Shown here piece after piece: positions 45,654-57,800 of a DNA stretch of 64,000 nucleotides. The notes beneath the pieces were generated by a model, which saw nothing but the letters and a program-made list of their open reading frames with translations, searched no databases and was not told the DNA's origin. The stretch spans positions 19,111,035 to 19,175,034 of the forward strand of contig NC_045149.1 in NCBI RefSeq assembly GCF_008831285.2, read 5' to 3'. This DNA is from Nymphaea colorata. Taxonomy: Eukaryota; Streptophyta; Magnoliopsida; Nymphaeales; Nymphaeaceae. Both the position numbers and the translations under genes were made by a program. Positions within the stretch are counted from its first letter, which is position 1. Every line of letters starts with the position of its first letter.

Positions 45654-48600
45654 TTACGAGAATACCATATGGACTTCACCATGGTATGATCCATCACTTC
45701 CAAACACGTACTCTTCATAGATGAGGCCTCTAACGGGCCTAGTATCTTCTTCATCATCACTTTCAATACACCCATACTTGAAGTCCTTAAGATGTGAAGC
45801 CTTATCAAGTATCTCATCATCAATTTTAACATGAGAACAGTTGCTGATATCTAGGTATTCCAAAGCTCTGCATTCATTTAAAAGAGTCAATAGACCATTA
45901 TTAGTTAATGAAGAAAAGCTCAAATTGAGCACTCTCAAATTTCGAAGCTCCGAAGCCACAGCGAATACTTCTTCTTCTGATATCAGTCCCCTTGTTCTAA
46001 GCTGAACAAGATTTTCACAACATTTACCCATCTCTGAGATTGTCTCTTTGCAAAGCAGTGGAGGAGTAATCAAGTTAATGACCTCAAGTTCCTTCCAGTT
46101 ACAGAGCGCCTTGCAGAAGGCTCCTTTAGAAATATCACACCGGCCCTGAAAATCAAGGCTTTTAAGCCGAGGACAACTGCACACAAAGTCAAATAAGCTT
46201 AAGTTAATTTGTGGTCGTAGTTTCATTCTAAATTGTAAGTATAGTACTGACCATGTTCAATTTTCTAAGAGAACATTCTTCAGCTTCTGAGATGTGAATT
46301 CTATCAATATTTATGTCAACAGTCAACATTTTTGGAATAACTGTTCTATCAAATTGTAACTAGTCAGAGTTAAAGACAGTTCAGTCTTTTATAATCTTTC
46401 ATGCACTGAAATTATATAAAGAGTTTGTCAGTTAGCTGAGCTGAACAACATACCAATTGTATCATTCCTTCTTCCTCTTTTTCCAAAGACAGAGTAATAA
46501 CAGAAAAGGGCCATAACAGAATTGAAAAAATACTTTTTTTCATCAGAAAGATGCTTAAATTTGGTTTTTGAGTCTTCAGTGCATGGTTATGGAGAGTTTC
46601 TTATGGCTCAGGATGAACAATGGTGGCATCCTTAACACATGCAAGTTATTTATACCAAGCATTCTTCTTATGGCTAGATCCAATCTCTTGGTCCCTGTGG
46701 AAAAAGAGGCCCTTGGAAGCTGTAAATGGCCAGAACTCACTGAGCCACTGTAGGTAGGTGTATTCTAGGTCTGGATAATCCATATGCTAAGATGCAAACA
46801 AACATGATCCCTTCAAGAGGGTCTTTGACCTATTTGGAGAGGGAAGGTTCTTAAGATTTGTTTTGGCCAATTTTCTGACGGTAGACACCAGATTTGATTT
46901 TTCAATATTTTGAGGATACTTTGGTCCTGTTGAACACATCAGTGCACCCTATGATGGTCATGTTTTATTCAAATTTTAAAGATCTCATTAATTGGTTTTA
47001 GCAAAATACTTGCTCACTTATATCTTATCTTTTTCTATTGATTCTGATCAAAGTTGTAAATTGACTCGTATCAAAGACCTTAAAAGATTATGTACAGGCG
47101 ATACCATCACTCTGTATCGGCCTGTATCAGCCTTAAACAAATGATTTAAGAGTCTAAATTATATATATAATATTAGTTTTATTGCTTTATCAACCCATAA
47201 TGATATCGGCCAATTTCTGAAAGGGGCTATCAGCCCCCATGTTGCATAAGCTAGGTGTCATTACGATATGTATCAGCTGACACATCTGATATTGATAAAA
47301 TTGGTTTTGGTTGAAAGGGTCTGTGTACTTCATGGATGTTGTGGGAGTTGTGAAATGACTTGGTCGGCATAAGGATTTGGCCAATCAGGTGTTTTGAGGA
47401 AGTAATGAATGAGGTGATCAATTCAAGTGGGAACCTTGATAACAAACAATAGTATATCACCTGGCTTGGGATTTAGGAGAGACTGCGCTGGGGTGTGCTT
47501 GAGCCATGGAAGGGGTGTGCAACATCCCACGTAAGATTCTCTGTCTGAGACAAGGCATTTTCCATATTCTAAAACTTTTTCTTCCACCTCCCAAGGTGCA
47601 ACAGGAAAACATGACTGGTTGACACAATAACATATTTGATTTTCAGGATGTACTTTTTAGATAGAGTGCCTCAAAGTTACTTTTTGAGATACTCGATCCA
47701 CCCCATCAAGAGCACTCTGAAGGCAGGAAGCTGCGAGTATTCACAAATGGAGTCAAAGATTGGCAAGTCCGTTAACAACAAGAGAAAGCAATGACTACCT
47801 TTTTGCATTTCTCGTGCATAACAGTTCAAGTGAGTTTATGTGAGGGTTGGTGGACTGCAGATAATATGCAACCCAACTCTATGAAAGTTGTTTTTGAAGG
47901 AAGGAGAATGAGAGGATCCCTAAAATGGTACCAAGCATAAAGTAAAGGTACATCACGAAGACTAACAATGAAAAGGTTTGATCGGCACAACCATTTCAGT
48001 TTACCATAATTTCTGCAACTAACCTGGTCAAGTTTGAGGAGCCCGAATAGGGTCGTTGCTCACGTACCAGGCATTCAAGGTTATCCATTTGTAGAGGACT
48101 TGAGAGAATTTGGACAAGGAAAGTAAATATTGGGATTTTTATTTAGATACCATGTATCTGAGATATGTATTTGATATCTAAGGTTCTAAAGTGTGTTCTG
48201 AAGATCCCAAATCATTCAAAGGTGAAGATAACAAATCAACAACAGAGACAGAATGACTCTCAGACCTATTTCAGGTAGATCATAATCCGAAGAACAAAAA
48301 GATATCAAAATCCCATATTGCATCCAAGCACAAGAAAACACTACAAATGTGCAGTAAAATATTTCCTTGGTAAGCATTCTTTGAGAGGTTGGTTAATTGT
48401 CTGAGGCAAAGAATTTGGGAGCACTAGGATCATCTTTTGGCCTAGAAATTGCATGGGCCAGCTGTTCTAACGGCTCAAATGTGCTGCAACCCTTCATAAT
48501 ATAACATAGGCTTGCAAAAAGAGCACCAGTGAAAGTGAAGTGAAAATTTTAAGCACCACCAAACAAAATCATTCAGCCTGTCAGAAGCCACTTTAATAGT

Positions 48601-50082
48601 AGACAACTTGTTGGAAGCCTCATATACCAAACAACCTCACAACCAGATTATAAGTGTGTACTAGTTTGTACATTACAAATGGAAGTATGCATATGTAGTA
48701 TAAGTATTACTAGTATCATGTTGTCGCTTCTTGAACTAGAGGAGCAACGTAACTCAACCGCCAATTATTAAACTACATTAGAACAGGAATGTTTTAGTCT
48801 TTTTTGAGATCTTCTCGCATAGTAACGTAATAAGTGGCTCCAAGTTTTGATTTCTTTTTGTATACTAGCCTAGATAAGCAATTCCGAAAATCTGAATAAT
48901 GACTATAAAATGAGACTAGTACACTCCACCCTTAGTGCATATACTCTTCCATCTTGACCACACTACATGGTCATGTTCCCGGACGTTACATGTTTTTAGA
49001 TTTTATAGTGCTTTCTGAAGGACTGCTTTCGCTTCTAAGTTCTAAACCATATCCATCCTCAAGCAAACGGGTGAAGTAAGAGGATTACACGTTGAAAGAA
49101 CTGAAAGCAGCTGTGGATCGACAAGGATTAAGATGGATCAAAGTAGAGCCAAAACAACAGAGTATGTATCGGCTACCAAGCAATCGGACTCGCGAACAAC
49201 AAAAAGAAACAAGATACAGAAGCTAAAACTCGATGGGAAAACCAATGCGTCGCCGTTCCCCCCATATATAGTTAAAGTTTAAACCAATCATTGGGGATTT
49301 TTTATTCAAGGGAGAAAAAACAAAATATTGATAAATGGATCAGCATAACTTAACATTCAAAGCGGTGATTTCTGGCCACCTGCTCCCGCTAACCTAATCC
49401 CGCCTAAAACCGAAGAACCAAAACAATTTTATGCCAATAGCAAGACCCCAGTTCCCCCACAAATTGTCACGCCCTTCGTCCAATTTCATATAATTAGCAA
49501 ACCAAAGAAAACGAAAAAACTTATAGTAGTGCTAGAACATAAAAGATCGTCGATGAACGCCGATGGCTTAATCGCACCTACATACCGTTGGGAGACATAG
49601 AGTAGGGTTCTGTCGGTGACGTCGCGCCTGGGGAAGACAATGGACCTCAGATTGTCGCCGGTCTTGTCAACCACGTATCTGAGCAGCTTGGAGAAGTCGA
49701 GCACGATCCGCTCCGCGGGCTGGGAGAAGTACCTACGGAAAAGACGCTCCCAGGACCGGAAGTTCAGGGACCTCCAGCAGAGTGGGTGCTTGGACGCCTC
49801 CCTCCACGAGCGGCAGACGAACGGCACACCAAGCAGCAAGTCCTCGAGATCGATCTTCTGGAAGATGACGATCAGGATGTCCTCGTCCATCTCGTCCCAC
49901 TTCCTCTTCTCACTCTCGTCCTCCTCGTCCTCGTCCACCTCATCGTCCTCCGTCCAGTTCAGCTGGAAAACGTGTCCCCTCGAGCTCGGGCTGGGGTCCA
50001 GGGGTGGTCGAAAGACGACACCACCGTCCCTCTTCGCGCTCCCCTCGTCCTCGTCCTCCTCGTCTTCCTCCGCACGTTTCAT
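45654..50082 (-). CDS. F-box/LRR-repeat protein (SCF substrate adaptor)
   Basis: Two minus-strand exons, 50082-49586 and 46176-45654 (TAA 45656-45654), total 1020 nt, or 339 residues, joining in phase across a 3.4 kb intron (CAACG|GTATG ... TGTGCAG|TTGTCC). The N-terminal 60 residues are acidic and low in complexity (EEDEEDEDEG, EDDEVDEDEEDESE). The F-box follows at about 61-108 (WDEMDEDILIVIFQKIDLED, then PFVCRSWREASKHPLCWRSL), then leucine-rich repeats (CPRLKSLDFQG, NLRVLNLSFSSLTNNGLL, ALEYLDISNC). It should dock on SKP1 (ASK) in an SCF ubiquitin ligase; the target is unknown. The architecture resembles At3g48880-like proteins. An in-frame ATG at 50235 would add 51 residues but would make the telo-box coding, so 50082 is preferred. 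Confidence 0.85.
47040..47290. repeat. Degenerate CGATAC/TATCGGCC-type repeat in the F-box/LRR intron
   Basis: Words such as CTGTATCGGCCTGTATCAG, GATATCGGCC and ACGATATGTATCAGCTGACA recur. A similar patch is at 53335-53400 (GATACGACTCGATACG). Boundaries are unclear. The rest of the intron (46177-49585) shows no coding signal. Confidence 0.4.
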
Positions 50083-50105
50083 CTGCAACCAGAAACCCTC
50101 CGGAG

Positions 50106-50121
50106 TTAGGGTTAGGGTTTT
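50106..50121 (-). promoter_or_regulatory. Double telo-box in the leader of the F-box/LRR gene
   Basis: The minus strand reads AAAACCCTAACCCTAA 24 bases before the chosen ATG. AAACCCTAA is the plant telo-box, found near transcription starts of genes expressed in dividing cells. Identification is by motif only. Confidence 0.5.
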
Positions 50122-51205
50122 GCGGACAGGAACGCACGTAGACGAAAGAAGGTGAGAGATCTTAACGAGACGAAGGAGACGAGGGATTTCTCTGCACTTT
50201 TGGATTTGGGCTTTTCCTTTTTCTCGTTTTACCATCGTCTACTTTCTGCAAGTGGGCTTCCATGGCACGGTGAGTCGGTGACGGTGAGAGGTGGGAACCG
50301 TCCATCGGAAATTACCGACTTCTACTCTGAAAACTCAATAAGGACGTCCATCTCCTTTCTGGGGGATCCCTACGAAATTCTTTCGTTCTTAAGAAGATGG
50401 AACAGAATCGGAGCAGAGACCACGTGAAACTTATTATTTCTGCATTTCGAGTTCGTCGTATATCTCTCTTTTTTCACTTTATTTTGAAGGGATCTTCTTA
50501 CGGTTTATGTGTTTCTACATCATTTACAAGCACTTGAACGGTTTTTCTCTTTTCAGGGCAAAATAAAAAACTTCTTCGGCTTAAATTCGGTTCTAAAATT
50601 CAAGTTTGTGGGGTGTTTAATCGTCTGGAATGTTGATTGAACAATGAAAATTTTAGAACTATAATTCCTCTTCAAATTGAAATGGCAACAAAGTTTCAGG
50701 TTTTAGTTTACTGATTCCAAAAACAAAATATCAACGATTGTTTAATAATTTAAATTTTGAAAAAATAAGCATTTTGATTCTAAAATTTAATGATTCTAGT
50801 ATATAAAATGCCATCTAAATGAATCGGTTGAGGTATAAATCATGAGATATTCCGCAGATCGAGTAAAACTGGAGGCCGCCACTCTTCTCTTCATCCCTCT
50901 CGAGGTGACACTCCACTTATATTCCAACTTTTGCATTGTTAATATAGCATAGAAAATTGACCCCATGGCAGTTCTAAATGAAAACTCGACTAATCCTTAT
51001 TACGTCCATTGTATCAACCTCCTAAAGATTTAGTGACGATACCTTTTGACTCCTCTTTCTTGTTCTTCTTTCTTCTTTCTTCTTCCACTTCTCCTAAAAA
51101 TTTAGGTTCAATTCACAAACTTAATCGCTTCAGAGTTTTGAGTTTGACAGCAATTTTACTTTTACTTCAGTTCTCGTATATTCTCAGAAGAAATGGATAT
51201 ACTAA

Positions 51206-51416
51206 GTTGTGTTTGATGGCCTCGGATTTTAAATCCGACGATAAAAATGTGTGTTTTAAGAAGCCCTCAGTTTGTTAAAACTGAAGATCTTAATAGCATA
51301 TATTTAAAACTCACGTTACAAGTTCAAAATTATGGATTTAAAGTTGGATAATGGGGAGATCCAATCTTAAATCCATAAAACTGCAGATCTCAAATCTGCA
51401 ATGGAACAAACACAAC
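51206..51416. mobile_element. MITE with terminal inverted repeats
   Basis: The left end GTTGTGTTTGATGG is matched in inverse by the right end AATGGAACAAACACAAC (reverse complement GTTGTGTTTGTTCCATT). TAA lies just outside the left end and TTAA two bases beyond the right end, which hints at a TWA-type target site. About 211 bp, no coding capacity, with inner inverted words GGATTTTAAATCC and GGATTTAAAG/CTTAAATCC. Confidence 0.65.
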
Positions 51417-52100
51417 CTTAATATAAAGTGAAGTTCGGTACCAACTAATATTGGATCCAGTAATGGAAGGCTTGAAATAATAAGTGTTAACTATTGTAAA
51501 GTGTCTGATATGAAGTTCCTTTTCGGTGAAAAATAAACTAGTTGTCACTTTCTTCATAAAAAATTTGCAACTTTACACGTAACATCTCTGCAAGGATCGT
51601 ATCAATTAAATTAATTATGCACATAATAGCTTGGATGATCAGCAAATTGGAAACAAAAAAAAGCACCGGAAGGACGTGCTAAGTGCTAACATAAAAATAA
51701 AATCAATAATTTTAAAACAATCCTGTGGGGGCAGTAAGAGTCGTCCGGCCAACCGCTTCACCAAGTCAGTACTCAGTAGGGTGCAAATTTTCTTGTGCGT
51801 GGAAAAGATCTCCCTGATTTCCCTTTTTGTTCCTTTTTTTTTTTTTTCTCTTAGGGCACGTTTGGTCGCCTGGAATTTCACTATAGACACGGAATCAAAA
51901 TTCAGATTTCTGATCTTCATATCTAACTATTTCCAAAATTCTCGTTCCACCTGAAGGGATGCGATGAGAATTCCAAAAACAATTATCTGACCTTTGCTTG
52001 CGCCTCACTTCATCTTTTTGAGCGAGCGACGGCCTCTGCACAGAGAGCAACACCGAAGAGAAAAAATGGCCGTCCATGGAAAGGACTGCGATGGACTCTT

Positions 52101-52101
52101 C

Positions 52102-52146
<45 letters not shown>
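52101..52146. repeat. (CT)n(TA)n microsatellite
   Basis: CT tract followed directly by a TA tract, the same compound design as in CESA4 intron 10. A (GA)n stretch follows near 52290-52308. Confidence 0.9.
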
Positions 52147-53678
52147 CAAGTTTTAACAAAGACACAGAGAGCTTCCTTTGCCCTTTGTGTTGAGGCAGAG
52201 GGTTTCAAACTCTCAGCTTCGATGCAGAGGTTGTACGTGAAACCATCTGCATCGACACGGAGGCCTTCCTCTGCCTCCACTTCGACGGGGGGAGAGAGAG
52301 AGAGAGAGACAAGTACCTGGAACGAACTGACCACCGGAAACTCCAGCAAATGTTCAGCGAAGCATGACGAGCAACCCACGATCGGCGGCCGATGGAGAGC
52401 AGAAGAGAGGTGTCGAGTGAACGAGAGAAGAAGACGGTGCAAATGAAATCCTCTACATGAACCGCACCTACTCTTCATGTGAAATTTCCCTTTCGACCCA
52501 ACAGTTTACACGACAAGGCGTTTTATAACAAAATCACCTCTACGCTCCCATAATTTTGAAAATATTTCAAAACACTTCTTAGTTTCCAAACATTCTGATT
52601 TTTATCCTTCAATGCCTACCAAACAAGTGATCTCGTTTTGAGAAATCCAAATCCAAATCTGGCAAACATGATCAGGATTTTACGCTTTATTAACAAAAAC
52701 ATACTTATATAGAAATTTAAAAAAAAAACTTTTTTTTTAAATAATGACAAAAACAGCAGTTAACTGAATTTTTTATTAAGTTTGAGGACCTCACTTTGTA
52801 AAGAGTGGGGTTCACGTGGGCTGGAAATTTCCAGGAAACAAACCAATCCTCACTCCCATGGTGTAAAGTTTGCCACCTTACTTGAGTGGGCCAAAAATGG
52901 AAACTTATTTTTTTTTCAAATATAAAATCAAAATTAATGTTTAAATGCCAACTAAAAATTTAAAAATATAAATTGCTCACAAATTTGATTCGAATACTAA
53001 AATATGCAAAAAGAAAGAGCACAAGACGTTCACTCAATTACGAGAAGACAGATGGAGTAGACAATGTTGTGAGAACTGAGAAGCCATATGGCCCCTTGTT
53101 TTGCTTTATTTGCGAATCTGAAGAACATTGTATTCTTAAACTTTTATAGAACGAATAGTTTGAAAATATTTTTTTGTTATTTTAAGAAATATAATGTAAT
53201 TTTTGTTAATATTTATTTAAGAAAAATTGCTTTTATTGAAAAACAAACTCTAAGGTTTTGACACATAATTCAACTCGGGAGTCTTACTTGCCATCTTTTA
53301 AATATATTGCTTTATGGGTTTATTGCAGCGAGTAGGTGATACGACTCGATACGAATGTTGTCAAAATCAGCATGATTCGGCCAATATACGATTCAATTCA
53401 AGGGTGCCATATGTTAGTTCTTACCTTGTTTAATGTTTTAAGATTTTTCTTATATCGTTAACTAATATTATATATCGAAGTGCATAGTAGAATGCGAATA
53501 TGGAAGTGTATAAAAATGGAGAAATCCAATATTTATATGGAGATTTAAAGTCGAGAGAGTTAAACTGATTTGAAACATTTGCAAATACTCTGATTTGCGT
53601 ATGGAATTTTCAGAGTTTCTTTTTGAACAAATGATTTTCAATATTTTGCGTCCACAGATGTAACCATCTCGCTACAGT

Positions 53679-53805
53679 GGGAGATCATAAAATATTATTT
53701 TTAAAATTTTTATATAAGACAAGTGAAATTTTTTAAAATTTACATGTAATTTAAAAAAAAGGGAAGAGGGAGAGGTTCAGGGGACCCCTCTGCCCCTGCA
53801 CAGAC
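53679..53805. repeat. Dispersed AT-rich repeat, copy 4 (partial)
   Basis: Core ATATTATTTTTAAAATTTTT, ATATAAGACAAGTGAAATTT and AAAATTTACATGTAATTTAA matches copies 1-3; the 5' end appears missing. Confidence 0.55.
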
Positions 53806-54884
53806 GCGATAGGAACATGAAACTGCCATGTCATTTGCAGTGGACCTCACATTATGAGCATTAGTGATATGCTTTTGGCGGCTCCCAACCTCTGCATTGG
53901 ACGCTGACAGGAGGGTCTAAGATCACTGTGAAGTTTGAAGGACCATTTCTGCAGATAAACATACCTTTCTCTACGCACAAACCCCACAAGAGTGAGGGAC
54001 AGGAAAGAGGGGACTTTCCTGGAAAGAACCATCACATAATTGCAAAATGACTTGAGGGAGAGATGTGGAAAGGAGACCTTCCTAGAAAGCGTCAGACATA
54101 ATTGTGGAATTACTTTGAAGCAAGAAGCACGCTGCCATGGGCATCAAGCTTTGACGCTAAGGGTCGTGCAATTATTTCCATTGCCGGATCCACATGCTAC
54201 AGACGCATGATGTTTCTGCATTTGAAATTACTCTGCAATTCCACGTAGCATAGGTGCACTTCCTTTGGTGCTGCTGCCATTTAATTCTTGTGGTGCCCAA
54301 AACAAAGAAGCTATTATTCTTGCAAATTGCAATTTACATGGCAACCTCTGCTCCGCGTTGGTATTGGAAAGCCCTTGAGTCTCAGAAAGAATCGGTCTGC
54401 AGTCGGCAAGATCTACTGACTCGGCATTTGGCAAAAGAACACTTTCAATAAGTGCAGCCCCGTTGATCAATTGAAGATACACCTGTATCATGCATCATTA
54501 AGCATTGTCAGGGAACTCATGGGAGAACCTATTCAGTAATAAAAAATGCCTGATACTTTACTAGTAGGGCTTATAAAGGTAACAAAGCCATATGATTGCA
54601 GTGATGTTACAACAGGACCCACCACTAGAGGTGGGAGCACCAGCACCATCATTTCAGTTGAAACCTATGGCCGTATGCTTGCCTCATCCACAGAGACAGC
54701 ACTTTAGCTGAATCATCATGTGTTGAATAAGCGTTTGTGTGCATTCTTGTAGTCCAAGAATAAACATTATGCTTACATTATGTCCCAATGTGAAAGCTGA
54801 CACTCCACGCACTCCATGAAGTCCACCAAGATAAATTTTGTTGCACCCAGACATGTCAAACCTAACTACCAAACTGCTTCAACC

Positions 54885-57800
54885 ATGGCTTGCTTGCAAA
54901 AACACTCCCCTGCACTAATGGAGATACTGCTAAGTAGACTACAAAGGTATTTGTAATGCTTCCCATCTCTTCTTTACTCTTTCTATCACAATCTATGGCC
55001 TTTCTAGATGTGCTTTCAGTCAATGCCGAATCCTGAAATGTTAGCATCCAGTACTGAAATTCAAGAACAATGAAACACACAATCTCATCCATGATTTAAA
55101 GATTGTTTACAAACATTTTTTGAGATAAAATGTGATTTAACTGTTAATGTGGCCTTTGTTATTGTCCTTCATAGATCAGGTGGACACAGACAGATATAGA
55201 TTGTTAAACATTTCATTTAAGTACTTTTCTCCTCAACTACATCCTGCTTCTTGGATATTAACTATATGGATGTTGTCTTTATCGATCAGCATGTTATAGA
55301 CTTAGTCATCATGAGATTTTGTCATATCAGTGCATCTCCTATATCTGGACATTGTCATGAAGTCAGTAGACACAGAAAACCTGTGATAGTTTTCATTCCT
55401 TTGCATGATATGCACGCTCTGCCTTCATGAGCTTCATGAATCTCACATTTCGGTTTGATGTAGAAGTAATTTTAGCTCTGGTCCCCCATGACATGGATGA
55501 ACCCACACAAGGCCGTGATTTATATAGTTCTTAAACTTTAATAACTTGTAGTATCATTCCAATAAAATAGCAAAAAATCAAAAGATGTTTATGCAATGCA
55601 TATGGACAGTTTAGAAACACACCTGAATCTTGTTTATCCAAAGAGAAGAGAAATAAAAATGTCTGAAAGTTTTATTAGAATGATATTCAACTTCACTCTC
55701 TACTGTCACCTGTTAGCCTGTACAACTCCCAGCAATACAGTGCAGGAAACAGCTAGCCTTACAGCATAAGATGGACATTTCCTTGAAATATATTTTCTGA
55801 CTATTTGTTATTTATGACAGCATTGATACAGCTTCGAAAATGGATCATCATTTATATGAATATGGAGCTGTCAAATATCATATTCAGGTACTTCAGTATT
55901 CAATGAAACAAGGCTTTCTTATCATATTCACATAATGAATTTCATATGGATGTGCACAAAACTTGCAAATGACAGTTTTTATTTCTGTACAGAGCATATT
56001 GTGATTACCATAACCTTACCCACATTAGTTAATTTAGCACTTCCTAGTCCCTTAACAGCTTACAGGCCTTGAATCCTTCAGTCATATAAGCAGCTTATAT
56101 TTCATGCAGCAGTCCTGAAAAAGAATTTCTTAAATTCTACCATTCACTTCATAATTCATATAACAAAGTCATGTACTATCAGCAGCAAGCTAAAAGGTGA
56201 AAGCAGACTAAGATCAGCAGCAAGTTAAAAGGTGAAAGCAGACTAAGATCTTATCAACATAAAGGAAAACAAGAACCATAAGCACTAGAATCATCATTTA
56301 TTCGAATTCAAGGGCAGAAGGTATGTCTCATGAGTGTGGGTAGAAGCATGAAAAAATTTAGAAAAGCCTACAGACGTATGGCACTAATGAATAGGATGAC
56401 TATGTTCACTAATGATAATAGCACTTTAACTTTGAAAAGGTAATTTTACAGATAGCAACTTATGAACCATCAATTTGATCGACTGGAAGGTTCATTACCC
56501 CTGCAGATAGTCTTCCTATTTATTTAGTCCACATATTTCATGAACTATATATATATATATATATTATTTACTGCATTAATAAAAAATTATCATGAAAACT
56601 TCATAGCTAAAAAATTTTAAGAGGAAGAAAGACAAGGAATATGTGACCAAATTTTGGCACCAACATCGATTACCACATTGAATGAACACTCTTTTCCAAT
56701 GTGAAAGTTACATAGTGCCTATTTTTCTTTGTGAAGGGGTATTTCCATGGGTTTGCATTGGTATCGTGTTCATACTGTCGTATTGAATGATCCTGGTTGC
56801 TTGCTTTCTATCCATATATTGCATACAGCGCTATTTTCTGGTTGGGCTGTCATTATGGTTCTATATGAGTAAGCTGTTTTTGATCCCTCTGATCGCATTC
56901 TTGATCCAATGTGGCGACAAGGTATGTTCGTTATACCCTTTATGACTTGTTGAGGAATAACCAATTCATGGGTTGAAAGTGAACAAGTTTTGATGCCTAA
57001 AAAGTCCTGCACTGATGCTAGCCAGTGCAAGTAATATGAAAGGAACAAAGAATCTATATATTTTTGTTGGATTTATAAATGAAACTGCATATCACATGGC
57101 TTACTGATCTCTGTCTTTTGTAATATATGTAAGCAGGCATCAGGTCTGAACCCAAAGATAATTCAACTATCAATATCTGTTGCACCACTTTCTCCGTTTG
57201 TAAGGATTGCAAAAGACCTCTCAACTGATGTAATACGAGAAATAAGAGAACTGTGTGCAGATTTAGTGGAGATTGTTGAACCTACAGAAGAAGGATATCA
57301 ACTCACACTGAGATTTGACTTCTCAAGGTTTCCAGCTAACAAAGGTCTGACACTAAATTTTAAGTATTCATTCCTATTGATTGTCCTTGTCAACAAGCAT
57401 GTTACTGCTACCTTTAGGTGCATGCATAATCGCCCATCTTGATGAGTTGGTTAAAACACCAAGCAAAAAGTCAATCGGCCTACTCAAGAACATCAATGGA
57501 ATATCATCAATGAACAGAACCAACCAAGCATGATGAATCATGATCCTTCCTGCCAATAGTATATCGATGATTCGATAGAGATCTCTTCCCAGAGAAGGGG
57601 GATAAAGCAGCTTATCATGATTCCTTTCTTGAAAGAAAAAAATTTTTTTTAAAAAAAAAAAGAAAGGAAAAGAAAAACAGAAGAAATGATGATATGTCCA
57701 CATACACCAGCTTCCCGAGTAGACCAAAAAAAAGGCAACTTTATGAAATAGAGTATGACCACTATATTAAGTTCACTTTCTTTAGTCATTAACAGGAACA

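Larger units (their letters stand above)
50236..54884. other. Intergenic between the F-box/LRR and ARPC2B genes
   Basis: Holds a small MITE (51206-51416), a compound microsatellite region (52101-52320), dispersed repeat copy 4 (53679-53805) and AT-rich filler. A 150-codon open frame at 51994-52446 runs through a CT/TA microsatellite and is open on both strands; I regard it as non-coding. Confidence 0.45.

Noticed and set aside
51994-52478. Open frames of 150 codons on both strands with Ser/Arg-rich and SLSL/IYIY repeats
   Set aside because: They run through a CT/TA and GA microsatellite and are open on both strands at once, which is typical of low-complexity DNA. No family features.
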